From Clostridia bacterium (GTDB lineage: Bacteria > Bacillota > Clostridia > Peptostreptococcales > Anaerovoracaceae), in assembly GCA_024689865.1 (NCBI GenBank), contig JAILDA010000083.1, forward strand, positions 1 through 39,146: a DNA stretch of 39,146 bases, read 5' to 3'. Positions 1 to 7,236 of the stretch are shown piece by piece. The notes under the pieces are model-generated. The model was not told where the DNA came from. It did not search any database and worked only from the letters and a program-made list of their open reading frames with translations. The stretch's first letter is position 1; every line of letters begins with the position of its first letter. The translations under genes and the position numbers were made by a program.

Positions 1-12
1 GACTAATATCGT

Positions 13-1227
13 TTATTTTCCGTTTACCAGCGCCTGGACCTTTATCGGAAGTCCGAAGAGGTTTATGAATCCCGCGGAATCCTTCTGGTCGTAGTCGCTC
101 TCGCCGAAGGTGGCTATGTCCTCGCTGTAGAGGGAGTTGGGGCTCCATACGCCGGCATTTATGATGTTGCCCTTGTAGAGCTTAAGCTTTACCTTGCCGT
201 TTACGGCTTCCTGGGTCTTGTCCACGAATGCGGACAGCGCTTCCCTTAAGGGTGTGAACCACTGGCCGTTGTATACCAGTTCTCCGAAGGTTATGGCCAG
301 CTTCTGCTTTTCGTGCATGGTCATCTTGTCCAGCGTAATGGTCTCCAGCACCTGGTGGGCCTTGTAGAGTATGGTTCCGCCCGGGGTCTCGTACACGCCG
401 CGGGACTTCATTCCCACGAGCCTGTTCTCGACTATGTCCAGAAGGCCTATGCCGTTGGCTCCGCCTATCTCGTTGAGCTTAAGGATGATGTCCTTGGCGC
501 TCATCTTCTTGCCGTCCAGAGCTACGGGCGCGCCTTTTTCGAACTCCAGCTCCACGTAGGTGGGTGTGTCCGGTGCTTGCAGCGGGGAAACGCTCATCTC
601 CAGGAAGCCCGGCTTTTCGTACTGGGGCTCGTTGCCCGGATCCTCCAGGTCCATGCCCTCGTGCGAAAGGTGCCAGAGGTTCTTGTCCTTGGAATAGTTG
701 GTCTGACGGTTTATCTTAAGCGGAATGTTGTGCGCTTCCGCGTAGTCCATCTCTTCGTCCCTGGACTTGATGTCCCATTCCCTCCAGGGGGCGATTATCG
801 GCATGCTGGGAGCAAAGTGCTTGATGGCCAGCTCGAAACGTACCTGGTCGTTGCCCTTGCCTGTGCAGCCGTGTACTATGGCGTCCGCCTTTTCCTTAAG
901 GGCTATCTCCACCAGACCTTTGGCTATGCAGGGTCTTGCGTGGCTGGTGCCCAGAAGGTAGTCTTCGTAAGCGGCTCCTGCCTTTACGCAGGGGATTATG
1001 TAGTTGTCTACGTAGTCGTCCGTAAGATCCAGGACGTAGAGCTTGGAGGCTCCGGTCTTAAGGGCCTTTTCCTCCAGGCCTTCCAGTTCGTCCGCCTGTC
1101 CTACGTTGCCGGAAACGGCTACCACTTCGCAGTTGTTGTAATTCTCTTTAAGCCAGGGAATGATTATGGAAGTATCGAGACCTCCGGAATACGCGAGCAC
1201 TACTTTTTTTATCGTATTTTTATCCAT
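13..1227 (-). CDS. argG: argininosuccinate synthase
   Basis: Cytoplasmic enzyme joining citrulline and aspartate at the cost of ATP to give argininosuccinate, the penultimate step of arginine synthesis. The 404-residue length is normal for the family. The N-terminal ATP-pyrophosphatase P-loop SGGLDTS is at residues 14-20, and the family stretch [13 protein letters not shown] is present near residue 120. The ATG start has a good ribosome site (GGGAGGAAC) just upstream. It has its own promoter at 1257-1285 and ARG-box-like repeats behind it, so arginine repression is likely. argH, which would finish the pathway, is not in the window. The upstream gene on the same strand is fumC; fumarate released by the later argininosuccinate lyase step would be its substrate. 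Family assignment is certain; regulation is inferred. Confidence 0.97.
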   Translation of the reverse strand: MDKNTIKKVVLAYSGGLDTSIIIPWLKENYNNCEVVAVSGNVGQADELEGLEEKALKTGASKLYVLDLTDDYVDNYIIPCVKAGAAYEDYLLGTSHARPCIAKGLVEIALKEKADAIVHGCTGKGNDQVRFELAIKHFAPSMPIIAPWREWDIKSRDEEMDYAEAHNIPLKINRQTNYSKDKNLWHLSHEGMDLEDPGNEPQYEKPGFLEMSVSPLQAPDTPTYVELEFEKGAPVALDGKKMSAKDIILKLNEIGGANGIGLLDIVENRLVGMKSRGVYETPGGTILYKAHQVLETITLDKMTMHEKQKLAITFGELVYNGQWFTPLREALSAFVDKTQEAVNGKVKLKLYKGNIINAGVWSPNSLYSEDIATFGESDYDQKDSAGFINLFGLPIKVQALVNGK

Positions 1228-1256
1228 TTTCTGTTCCTCCCGAAAAGTATATGCGT

Positions 1257-1285
1257 ATACTATAGAAACTGCCGGTGGATGTCAA
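1257..1285 (-). promoter_or_regulatory. argG promoter
   Basis: Read on the minus strand: TTGACA at 1280-1285, a 17-bp spacer, and TAGTAT at 1257-1262. This gives a leader of roughly 25 nt before the argG start at 1227. The -35 is a perfect consensus match. I see no terminator in the short leader, so control is more likely at the adjacent repeats (1294-1353). Confidence 0.75.
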
Positions 1286-1293
1286 TAGAAAAC

Positions 1294-1353
1294 TTGCATA
1301 TTTTTACACAAATTATGCATAAATCATACAATTTTATGCATTTTTATTGAATA
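1294..1353. promoter_or_regulatory. candidate ArgR operator array, three ARG-box-like sites at 21-bp spacing
   Basis: The half-site TGCAT recurs at 1295, 1316 and 1337, exactly 21 bp apart, each followed by an AT-only core. The known ARG-box core is TG(A/C)AT-W4-AT(G/T)CA. TGCATTTTTATTGA (1337-1350) differs at one position and TGCATATTTTTACA (1295-1308) at two; the middle site is weaker in its right half. ArgR boxes are 18 bp and commonly lie 2-3 bp apart, matching the 21-bp phase. The array lies just upstream of the argG -35 box. It is a good candidate operator, but no argR gene is visible here. Confidence 0.5.
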
Positions 1354-1395
1354 ATTGCGAATTTTTATGCCAAGCCGTGCCGGAACGGCCGCGCA

Positions 1396-2772
1396 TCAGA
1401 CCATTTCTTCCGGACGGTAGACTTCGCCGAACTTTTCTGCAGTCATAAAGCCGAGCTTTAAGCAGGCTTCTTTCAGCGTAATGCCTTCGCGGGCGGCAAG
1501 CTTTGCCGTTTCTGCGGCTTTTTCGTAGCCTATGTAAGGGGCAAGCGCCGTTACGGTCATCAGAGAGTTATTAAGGTTGTGCTGCATCTTTTCCTTGCAG
1601 GGGACTATGCCGCAGACGCAGCGCTGGGTAAACGAATCGACTGAATCTGCCAGAAGGCGGACGGACTGAAGGAAGTTATAGGCTATCACCGGCATGAACA
1701 CGTTAAGTTCCAGGTTGCCCTGGCTTGCCGCAAAGCCTATCGCGGCATCGTTGCCCATTACCTGCACCGCCACCATGGTCACCTGTTCGCACTGTGTGGG
1801 ATTTACCTTTCCGGGCATTATGGAGCTTCCGGGCTCGTTCTCCGGTATGCGTATCTCTCCCAGGCCGCAGCGCGGACCGCTTGCCAGCCAGCGCACGTCG
1901 TTTGCTGTCTTCATAAGGTCGCAGGCCAGAGCCTTTACGGCGCCGTGTGCGGCAACGAATTCGTCCCAGCTGGTGAGCGCGTGGAACTTGTTCTGCGCGG
2001 AAACGAAAGGTTTTCCGGTGATGTCTGCTATCTCCCGGGCTGCAGCTTCGGCAAATCCTTCCGGCGCGTTCAGTCCTGTCCCTACAGCGGTCCCTCCCAG
2101 AGCAAGCTCGCAGAGGGGCGGGATGGATCTTTCTATCAGTTCGCAGCTGCGCTCGACGGACGCGCGCCAGCCGCTTATCTCCTGGGAAAATGCTATGGGG
2201 ACGGCGTCCTGCAGGTGCGTGCGCCCGCTCTTTACTATTCCTTTGTTTTCTTCTTCCAGCCTTCGGAATTCTTTAATAAGGCGCCGGGCTGCGGGGAGCA
2301 GCTCGTCTTCCAGGGCGATCACCGCCGCAATATGCGCGGCCGTAGGGAAGGTGTCGTTGGTGGACTGCGACATGTTTACGTCGTCGTTGGGATGGCAGAG
2401 CTTTCTGCCTGCAAGTTCGTTTGCGCGGGCGGCTATCACTTCGTTTACGTTCATGTTGGACTGGGTGCCGCTTCCTGTCTGCCAGACTACCAGCGGGAAG
2501 TGATCCGTAAGCTCTCCGGAGCTTACCTGCCTTGCAGCCCCCGTAATGAAGGAAAGCTTTTCTTCCGTCATCCTGTCCGGCTTAAGTGCGTGGTTGGCCT
2601 TTGCCGCAGCTTCCTTAAGGATGCCGAAGGCGCGTATGATCTCTTCCGGCATGGTCTCTTTGCCTTTGCCTATCGGGAAATTCTCCAGACTGCGCTGAGT
2701 CTGCGCGCCCCAGTATCTGTCTGCGGGCACACGGACTTCGCCCATCGTGTCGTGCTCTGTTCTGTACTGCAT
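1396..2772 (-). CDS. fumC: fumarate hydratase, class II
   Basis: Iron-independent, oxygen-stable fumarase interconverting fumarate and L-malate in the cytoplasm. Length 458 residues, as usual for the class. The superfamily signature GSSIMPGKVNP is at residues 315-325, SGRTHLQDA with the conserved His is around 182-190, and WQTGSGTQSNMN is near 98-109. The ATG start is preceded by GAGGA at about 8 nt. The rest of the TCA cycle is absent from the window. ArgH and PurB (the latter encoded here) both release fumarate, so the enzyme may recycle fumarate from arginine and purine synthesis; that role is inferred from context. A closely related aspartase is the main alternative, but the sequence reads as fumarase throughout. 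Confidence 0.95.
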   Translation of the reverse strand: MQYRTEHDTMGEVRVPADRYWGAQTQRSLENFPIGKGKETMPEEIIRAFGILKEAAAKANHALKPDRMTEEKLSFITGAARQVSSGELTDHFPLVVWQTGSGTQSNMNVNEVIAARANELAGRKLCHPNDDVNMSQSTNDTFPTAAHIAAVIALEDELLPAARRLIKEFRRLEEENKGIVKSGRTHLQDAVPIAFSQEISGWRASVERSCELIERSIPPLCELALGGTAVGTGLNAPEGFAEAAAREIADITGKPFVSAQNKFHALTSWDEFVAAHGAVKALACDLMKTANDVRWLASGPRCGLGEIRIPENEPGSSIMPGKVNPTQCEQVTMVAVQVMGNDAAIGFAASQGNLELNVFMPVIAYNFLQSVRLLADSVDSFTQRCVCGIVPCKEKMQHNLNNSLMTVTALAPYIGYEKAAETAKLAAREGITLKEACLKLGFMTAEKFGEVYRPEEMV

Positions 2773-2805
2773 GGTATGGTCCTCGCTGATATGATATAAG
2801 AGGTC

Positions 2806-2858
2806 CTGCCGCAGACGGCAGATCCTTGTGTTAATTATGTAATTATCTTTTAATTATA
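2806..2858 (-). promoter_or_regulatory. probable fumC -10 box and leader hairpin
   Basis: On the minus strand a perfect TATAAT lies at 2853-2858, with only a poor -35 at 17 bp. The leader then contains CTGCCG-TCTG-CGGCAG (2806-2821), a 6-bp stem with a tetraloop. There is no T-run after it, so it is not a terminator; it may stabilise the leader. Confidence 0.4.
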
Positions 2859-2893
2859 CGCTTTTTTGCCGCAAACAAAAAGCGCAAGCATGG

Positions 2894-2899
2894 TATAAT
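2894..2899 (+). promoter_or_regulatory. probable -10 box of the CorA-type gene
   Basis: TATAAT lies 38 bp before the ATG at 2937. No good -35 is seen 16-18 bp upstream. It faces away from the fumC -10 in the same intergenic stretch (2773-2936), which therefore appears to be a divergent promoter region. Confidence 0.4.
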
Positions 2900-2936
2900 A
2901 CCAGCAAGAACGCAGTATATTTTAGAGGATCACAAG

Positions 2937-3869
2937 ATGCTTACATACAAACTCAGCGAAAACATAACGCCTTGTCCCCCGGAAGATGTGTTCGGCGAAG
3001 GCGGTCCCAAGCCCGGACAGTACGTGGTAGTCGTAACTCCCGGGGAGTGGGAGGAAAAGCGCGGCCTTTTCGACATGGGTCTGGAGCTGGACCCTGCGGT
3101 GCAGGAGATCGTAAGCACCAAGGCCGAGGTCAACTTCGACTCGCTTACCGGAAACTTCCTTATACCGGACCGCAAGGCGCTGGGGGAGAGGGACTGGCGA
3201 TTCTCCTTCGCTCTGGACGAGAAGGGCATAGTATTCATAGACGCTACCGGCAAAGCCGCGGAGATGACGGATTCGATAGCCCGCAGCAAGCAGACCAACA
3301 GGCCTTGCCTGGAGCGTTTCCTCTACGATTTTCTGGAGGAGATCGTTAAGGATGACCTTCACCTCATGGAAAAGATGGAGAAGGAACTGGACGAGTTCGA
3401 GGACCGCATACTTGCGGAAGAGGACAAGCTGGACCTTAAGCGCATCAACCACATGCGCGCGCAGATGAGGGAGCTGCGCATTCACTACGAGCAGCTGATA
3501 GACATGACCCAGGAGCTGGAAGAGAACGAGAACGGATTCTTTAAGGAAAAGGATCTTCGCTACCTGCACCTGTTCATGAACCGCATGCTGCGCCTTTCGG
3601 ACATAGCAACGTCCGTCCGCGACCACACCACTCAGGTGCGCGAGCTCTACCAGACCCAGCTGGACGTGCGCCAGAACCGCACCATGACGCTGCTTACGGT
3701 CATCGCAACGATATTCATGCCGCTTACTCTCATAACCGGCTGGTACGGAATGAACTTCCATTACATGCCGGAACTGGAGTACCGCTGGTCGTACCCGGCG
3801 GTGTTCCTGGTGTGCCTGGCCATAGCTGTGGGCTGCCTTGTATTCTTTAAAAAGAAAAAGTGGATGTAA
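2937..3869 (+). CDS. corA: CorA-family divalent metal ion transporter
   Basis: Membrane channel for Mg2+ (possibly Co2+ or Ni2+) uptake. Length 310 residues. There is a soluble N-terminal domain, a long charged helical stretch (about 105-235) forming the funnel stalk, and two membrane segments at the extreme C-terminus. The diagnostic YGMNF loop follows the first of them at about 270-274, and the protein ends in a Lys-rich cytoplasmic tail. The start is preceded by AGAGGATC. The next gene, bcp, follows after 13 bp and is probably co-transcribed. The YGMNF motif makes the family certain; the exact metal is not readable from sequence. Confidence 0.93.
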   Translation: MLTYKLSENITPCPPEDVFGEGGPKPGQYVVVVTPGEWEEKRGLFDMGLELDPAVQEIVSTKAEVNFDSLTGNFLIPDRKALGERDWRFSFALDEKGIVFIDATGKAAEMTDSIARSKQTNRPCLERFLYDFLEEIVKDDLHLMEKMEKELDEFEDRILAEEDKLDLKRINHMRAQMRELRIHYEQLIDMTQELEENENGFFKEKDLRYLHLFMNRMLRLSDIATSVRDHTTQVRELYQTQLDVRQNRTMTLLTVIATIFMPLTLITGWYGMNFHYMPELEYRWSYPAVFLVCLAIAVGCLVFFKKKKWM

Positions 3870-3882
3870 AAAGGAGCGGAAA

Positions 3883-4344
3883 ATGCTTAAAGAAGGAATG
3901 AGAGCGCCGGAATTCGCGCTTAAGGATAAAGACGGAAACGAGGTCCGCCTCAGCAGTTTCCTCGGTAAGAAAGTGGTGCTGTATTTCTACCCCAAGGACA
4001 GCACTCCGGGATGCACAAGGCAGGCCTGCGCGTTCGCCGCTGCTTACGACATATTTACGGAAAACAACATTGTGATAATAGGGGTGAGCAAGGACTCCGA
4101 GGCGTCGCACAGAAGGTTCGCAGAGAACAACGGTCTGCCGTTCATGCTGCTGTCGGATCCGGAGCGCAGCGCCATAGAGGCATACGGCGTCTGGCAGGAA
4201 AAGAAGAACTACGGCAAGGTATCCATGGGCGTAGTGCGCAGCACCTTCATAATAGACGAAAACGGCGTGATCCTTAAGGTGATGCCTAAGGTAAAGCCGG
4301 ATACCAACGCCGCGGAGATAGCGGAATTCCTGGGGCTGAAGTAA
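3883..4344 (+). CDS. bcp: thioredoxin-dependent peroxiredoxin, BCP/PrxQ type
   Basis: Cytoplasmic thiol peroxidase reducing hydrogen peroxide and organic peroxides. Length 153 residues, the normal size for BCP. The motif PKDSTPGCTRQAC places the peroxidatic Cys at 44 and the resolving Cys at 49, the four-residue gap typical of atypical 2-Cys BCP proteins. The start chosen is the ATG at 3883 because AAGGAG lies 7 bp upstream; an upstream in-frame start would run into corA and add an unrelated Lys-rich tail. It ends at a strong bidirectional terminator (4367-4396). With the flavodiiron protein at 21132 it suggests an oxygen-sensitive host. Confidence 0.95.
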   Translation: MLKEGMRAPEFALKDKDGNEVRLSSFLGKKVVLYFYPKDSTPGCTRQACAFAAAYDIFTENNIVIIGVSKDSEASHRRFAENNGLPFMLLSDPERSAIEAYGVWQEKKNYGKVSMGVVRSTFIIDENGVILKVMPKVKPDTNAAEIAEFLGLK

Positions 4345-4366
4345 GCAAAACGATACGGAAATAAAG

Positions 4367-4396
4367 ACCCGGACTCTTAAGAGCCCGGGTGTTTTT
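4367..4396. terminator. bidirectional intrinsic terminator between bcp and tRNA-Arg
   Basis: ACCCGGACTC (4367-4376) pairs with GAGCCCGGGT (4381-4390) across a TTAA loop with one mismatch. It is followed by GTTTTT on the plus strand and preceded by an A-rich stretch that gives a T-rich tail on the minus strand. It can end bcp and the tRNA-Arg transcript, which converge here. Confidence 0.85.
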
Positions 4397-4400
4397 GTTA

Positions 4401-4475
4401 TGGTACCCCCACGCGGAATCGAACCACGAACAAAGGTTTAGGAAACCTCCGTTATATCCGTTTAACTATGAGGGC
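4401..4475 (-). tRNA. tRNA-Arg (anticodon CCU)
   Basis: Folds as a full cloverleaf on the minus strand. The acceptor stem is GCCCTCA with TGGGGGT (including G-U pairs). The anticodon stem GAGGT/ACCTT encloses the loop TTCCTAA, giving anticodon CCU, which reads AGG. The T arm is CGTGG-TTCGATT-CCGCG. The discriminator is A and the CCA end is encoded (4401-4403). AGG is a commonly used Arg codon in the neighbouring genes. It sits between bcp and tadA with its own promoter at 4489-4518. Confidence 0.95.
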
Positions 4476-4488
4476 GGATAAGCAATTT

Positions 4489-4518
4489 ATTATGCTCCTA
4501 AAGTGCTTGCTAAGTCAA
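4489..4518 (-). promoter_or_regulatory. promoter of tRNA-Arg(CCU)
   Basis: On the minus strand: TTGACT at 4513-4518, an 18-bp spacer, and CATAAT at 4489-4494, about 13 bp from the mature tRNA 5' end. The -35 directly abuts the tadA -35 on the other strand. Confidence 0.65.
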
Positions 4519-4536
4519 GCGTTTTTGTGTTAGTAT
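4507..4536 (+). promoter_or_regulatory. tadA promoter
   Basis: TTGCTA at 4507-4512, an 18-bp spacer, then TAGTAT at 4531-4536, 25 bp before the tadA ATG. The -35 hexamer is immediately next to that of the divergent tRNA-Arg promoter (4513-4518), so polymerase can probably occupy only one at a time. Confidence 0.6.
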
Positions 4537-4561
4537 ATACAGTGCATTTTGGAGGAGCGGC

Positions 4562-5029
4562 ATGCACGAACAGTTTATGCAGGAAGCATTAAGGCTCGCG
4601 CGGATGGCTTACGACGCGGGGGAAGTACCGGTCGGAGCCGTTGTCGTAAAAGACGGACAGATAGTCGGAAGAGGCTTCAACAGCACGGAGACCGACAAGG
4701 ATCCTACAAGCCACGCAGAGATAAAGGCCATACGCGAGGCAGCCCAAACGCTGGGCGGCTGGAGGCTGTCGGGATGCAGCATGTACGTAACGCTGGAGCC
4801 CTGCAGCATGTGCGCCGGAGCAATAGTTCTGGCAAGGCTGGACGACCTGTACATCGGCACCCTGGATCCCAAATCCGGAGCCTGCCTGTCGCTGGCAAGC
4901 ATACCCTCGGACGACAGGCTCAACCACCAGGTGGAGCTTCACGCCGGCATCCTTCAGCAGGAATGCAGCGCAATATTAAAGGAGTTCTTCAGGGAACTCA
5001 GAAATAAAAACACAAAGGCGGAGGAATAA
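4562..5029 (+). CDS. tadA: tRNA-specific adenosine deaminase
   Basis: Converts adenosine 34 of tRNA-Arg(ACG) to inosine so that one tRNA reads CGU, CGC and CGA. Length 155 residues. The zinc-deaminase motifs are HAE (His51, Glu53) and PCSMC (Cys81, Cys84), with the TadA-type N-terminus carrying GEVPVGAVVV. The start follows GGAGGAGCGG. Its last codons contain the ribosome site of the next gene (stop at 5027-5029, next ATG at 5031), so the two are coupled. The adjacent divergent tRNA is also an arginine tRNA, but the CCU isoacceptor, which is not a TadA substrate. Other cytidine-deaminase-fold enzymes are less likely given the close TadA match. Confidence 0.94.
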   Translation: MHEQFMQEALRLARMAYDAGEVPVGAVVVKDGQIVGRGFNSTETDKDPTSHAEIKAIREAAQTLGGWRLSGCSMYVTLEPCSMCAGAIVLARLDDLYIGTLDPKSGACLSLASIPSDDRLNHQVELHAGILQQECSAILKEFFRELRNKNTKAEE

Positions 5030-5030
5030 A

Positions 5031-5927
5031 ATGAAAAAACTCGCCGCGATCATCGCAGCATTGGTATTAATACTCGCATCGGCCGTATCGGCGTCCGCAG
5101 CGGGTCTGAGCATAGTTAAAGTAACGCCCAAGGACGGCGCCAAGGGAATGCAGCCCAGCAACATGGCCGTAAAGATCAAGTTCTCGGAAGCCATGGACGG
5201 CGGAGAGACAGCGGACGCTGCCAACAAGGACAAGTTCGTCATCTCGGATCCCGAAGGCAAGACCATAGACTTTACGATAGTCCACTCCGATAAATATCCG
5301 GACGAGCTCTGGATAGTCCTTACCGGAGAGCTTACTTCCAACACGGAATACAAGGTAGAGATCAAGGACGGCATAGTTTCCGCGGCTGGAAACAAGACTG
5401 CCGATCCCATGACGACCACTTTCAAGACCAGAAACGTCCAGACGGACAGCTATGTAAGCATGGCCTTCATGCTGGTAATGTTCGGACTCATGTTTTTCAT
5501 GGGACAGCGCGAGACCAAGAAGCAGGCTGCCCAGACGGATGTTTACTACGCGCTCGAGGCTGCCAAGAAGCTTAATCCCTACAAGATAGCCAAGCAGAAG
5601 GGCATCTCGCTGGAGGAGGCCATGGCATACTGCGATAAGGAAAAGGCCAAGGCACAGAAGGCCGTGGACAAAGCAAACGCGGAAAAGGCTAAGGCTCAGG
5701 CTGCCAAGGAGGCCGAGATGGCCGCCGCGGCCGCCAGGATAGAGGCCGAGATGGCCGCCGCCCACGACGCAAGCGTGTTCAAAGTAAAGGGACCGCGCTC
5801 CGTTAAGGAAGCCGGCGGAAGGATCCCCCGTTCCGTAAGGAACAGATCCAAGGCCAAGGAAGAGGCCGCAAAAGCTGCCGAAAAGCAGCGCGCTCAGAAC
5901 GCCAAGGGCAAGAAGTCCAAGAAATAA
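5031..5927 (+). CDS. membrane-anchored Ig-like (Big_5) protein with charged cytoplasmic tail
   Basis: Function unknown. The 298-residue protein has four parts: a signal peptide (about 1-24, ending in an ASA-type cleavage site); an SbsA/Big_5 Ig-like domain (about 28-137, with the typical opening in which a conserved P, D and G precede a strand containing FSEAMD); one membrane helix (about 140-158, FMLVMFGLMFF); and a roughly 140-residue tail of Ala, Lys, Glu and Arg predicted to be helical, ending in a strongly basic stretch. The implied topology is Ig domain outside, basic helical tail in the cytoplasm. It overlaps the tadA translation signals and ends before a strong terminator at 5999. It could be an envelope scaffold or a nucleic-acid-contacting anchor; neither is shown by the sequence. 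Confidence 0.8.
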   Translation: MKKLAAIIAALVLILASAVSASAAGLSIVKVTPKDGAKGMQPSNMAVKIKFSEAMDGGETADAANKDKFVISDPEGKTIDFTIVHSDKYPDELWIVLTGELTSNTEYKVEIKDGIVSAAGNKTADPMTTTFKTRNVQTDSYVSMAFMLVMFGLMFFMGQRETKKQAAQTDVYYALEAAKKLNPYKIAKQKGISLEEAMAYCDKEKAKAQKAVDKANAEKAKAQAAKEAEMAAAAARIEAEMAAAHDASVFKVKGPRSVKEAGGRIPRSVRNRSKAKEEAAKAAEKQRAQNAKGKKSKK

Positions 5928-5998
5928 ACGTTTCCCGGACTAACCCGACTGCCCGGGTCTTAGGAAACAGGAAACCGGGATAATAAGGACGATATAAA

Positions 5999-6033
5999 AG
6001 GCCGCCGGAAGATATCCGGCGGCCTTTTTTATT
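5999..6033 (+). terminator. intrinsic terminator after the Ig-like gene
   Basis: AGGCCGCCGGA (5999-6009) pairs perfectly with TCCGGCGGCCT (6015-6025) across a 5-nt loop and runs into TTTTTTATTT. On the minus strand the same stem is followed by TTTTAT, so it may also stop transcripts of the nuclease-like gene (6160-6990). Confidence 0.9.
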
Positions 6034-6159
6034 TGATGTTTCCGGGAGGGCTTGTGGCGGTCTTGTTGTTTTCATGGTCTTTGTTAATGCATACCCGTAC
6101 CGCGGCGTCCGCAGAATGCCCCGGGCCCTGCATGCCAGTATCGTGGCGTCCGCGGCAGA

Positions 6160-6990
6160 TCAGATCATCAGTTTGCTGCGGATCTCGGACTCCACTATCC
6201 GAAGGTCTATGCTGCCGTCGCCTGTATCGTACGTAACGATCAGGTTGTCCCACAGATAAAAGCCGACCGATGCGTATAGTTCCGCCTTTTTCCGCTGCCA
6301 CTCAATGTAAGATCTTTTGTTGATCAAGCCCTCGTGTTCCCAGATGAACACTTTGCCGTCCGCCCGCCGGATCGTAAAATCTGCGGATATGGATATGTTG
6401 CCTGTCCGGTAGACCTGCTCGTAGCGGAACGGCAGATCATATCTGTACAGTGCCTCGGCTATCAGAAGCTCGGATTTAGAGCGGACCCGAAGACCCCGGC
6501 TCGTGGTGTGCCGCAGTTCTTCCGGCCGGTAGTTCAGTTTTTCGTACGGTCCGCGTTCCCAGGCGCCGCCGCTTTTCGGGAAACAGCACGCATCGATCTC
6601 CTCGTTGCTCAGCCACCCGAAGTTCTCTATCGCGAAACGCTTCCGGTTGAAAGATCCAAGTTCAGTGAGCGAACGGTTCGCTTGCTCCAGGATGCTGTGT
6701 CTAAGATCCAGCGACCGCAATTCTTCTATCAGCACGCACCTTTGCGCCAGCTTTACCTGCAGTTTCCGGTCTTGTGTAATAATGCTCCGTTTTCTGCTGT
6801 TATTTTGCCCAATAATATGCATGATCACAGGCTTACCATGAGCGCGAGTCATGATCATCCGTCCTTCAGGACAATTATTAAGTTCCAAGATGACGGCTTT
6901 TCGCTTTTTTTCGATTTCTGTCATCATTTGATCGAATATGGCCGTAATTTCCATCTTTTTTTTACCATTCGGGTGTTCTTCTTGAGCCAT
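6160..6990 (-). CDS. PD-(D/E)XK nuclease-like protein of unknown function
   Basis: A 276-residue soluble protein. The first part (about 13-125) is helical and charged. The C-terminal part has the order expected of a PD-(D/E)XK fold: RSKSE with Glu174, ADFTI with Asp204, then WEHEG with Glu218 and Glu220. Similar unannotated proteins are common in gut Clostridia, but I know of no assigned function. The ATG at 6990 has no clear ribosome site and lies only about 12 nt after the likely start of a transcript from a TATACT box at 7009-7014; a start at Met13 (6954) is possible. Codon use differs sharply from its neighbours: 14 of about 27 Arg codons are CGG, and Ile is mostly ATC or ATT. This suggests lateral transfer. 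Host-defence, repair and mobile-element roles are all possible. Confidence 0.7.
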   Translation of the reverse strand: MAQEEHPNGKKKMEITAIFDQMMTEIEKKRKAVILELNNCPEGRMIMTRAHGKPVIMHIIGQNNSRKRSIITQDRKLQVKLAQRCVLIEELRSLDLRHSILEQANRSLTELGSFNRKRFAIENFGWLSNEEIDACCFPKSGGAWERGPYEKLNYRPEELRHTTSRGLRVRSKSELLIAEALYRYDLPFRYEQVYRTGNISISADFTIRRADGKVFIWEHEGLINKRSYIEWQRKKAELYASVGFYLWDNLIVTYDTGDGSIDLRIVESEIRSKLMI

Positions 6991-7043
6991 GATGATATTA
7001 AGCGTTATAGTATAATGATTTTGTCACCGATATTATGAAAAAG

Positions 7044-7080
7044 GATGACATAATTCATTTGAATGGCCCATGTTGTCATC
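7044..7080. repeat. inverted repeat GATGACA / TGTCATC
   Basis: GATGACA (7044-7050) and TGTCATC (7074-7080) face each other across 23 bp, with a second small dyad CATT-TG-AATG near the centre. It lies 54-90 bp upstream of the nuclease-like gene and could be an operator or a weak hairpin. There is no T-run after it. Confidence 0.45.
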
Positions 7081-7236
7081 TTTAAGGTTTTCAGTTAAAG
7101 CAAGGATAGCAAAATCACATTACTGCGGCAATAACGATGACAAACATCTGTGCTGTTTTTACCATTTATCATCACAGTATGAAAAAGATACAGGAATAAG
7201 CCAGTTGCCGTGACACATCACAGAGCGCTCAGCGTT

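Noticed and set aside
7137-7199. 20-codon open frame in the AT-rich gap
   Set aside because: No ribosome site and no recognisable sequence; length is within chance expectation.
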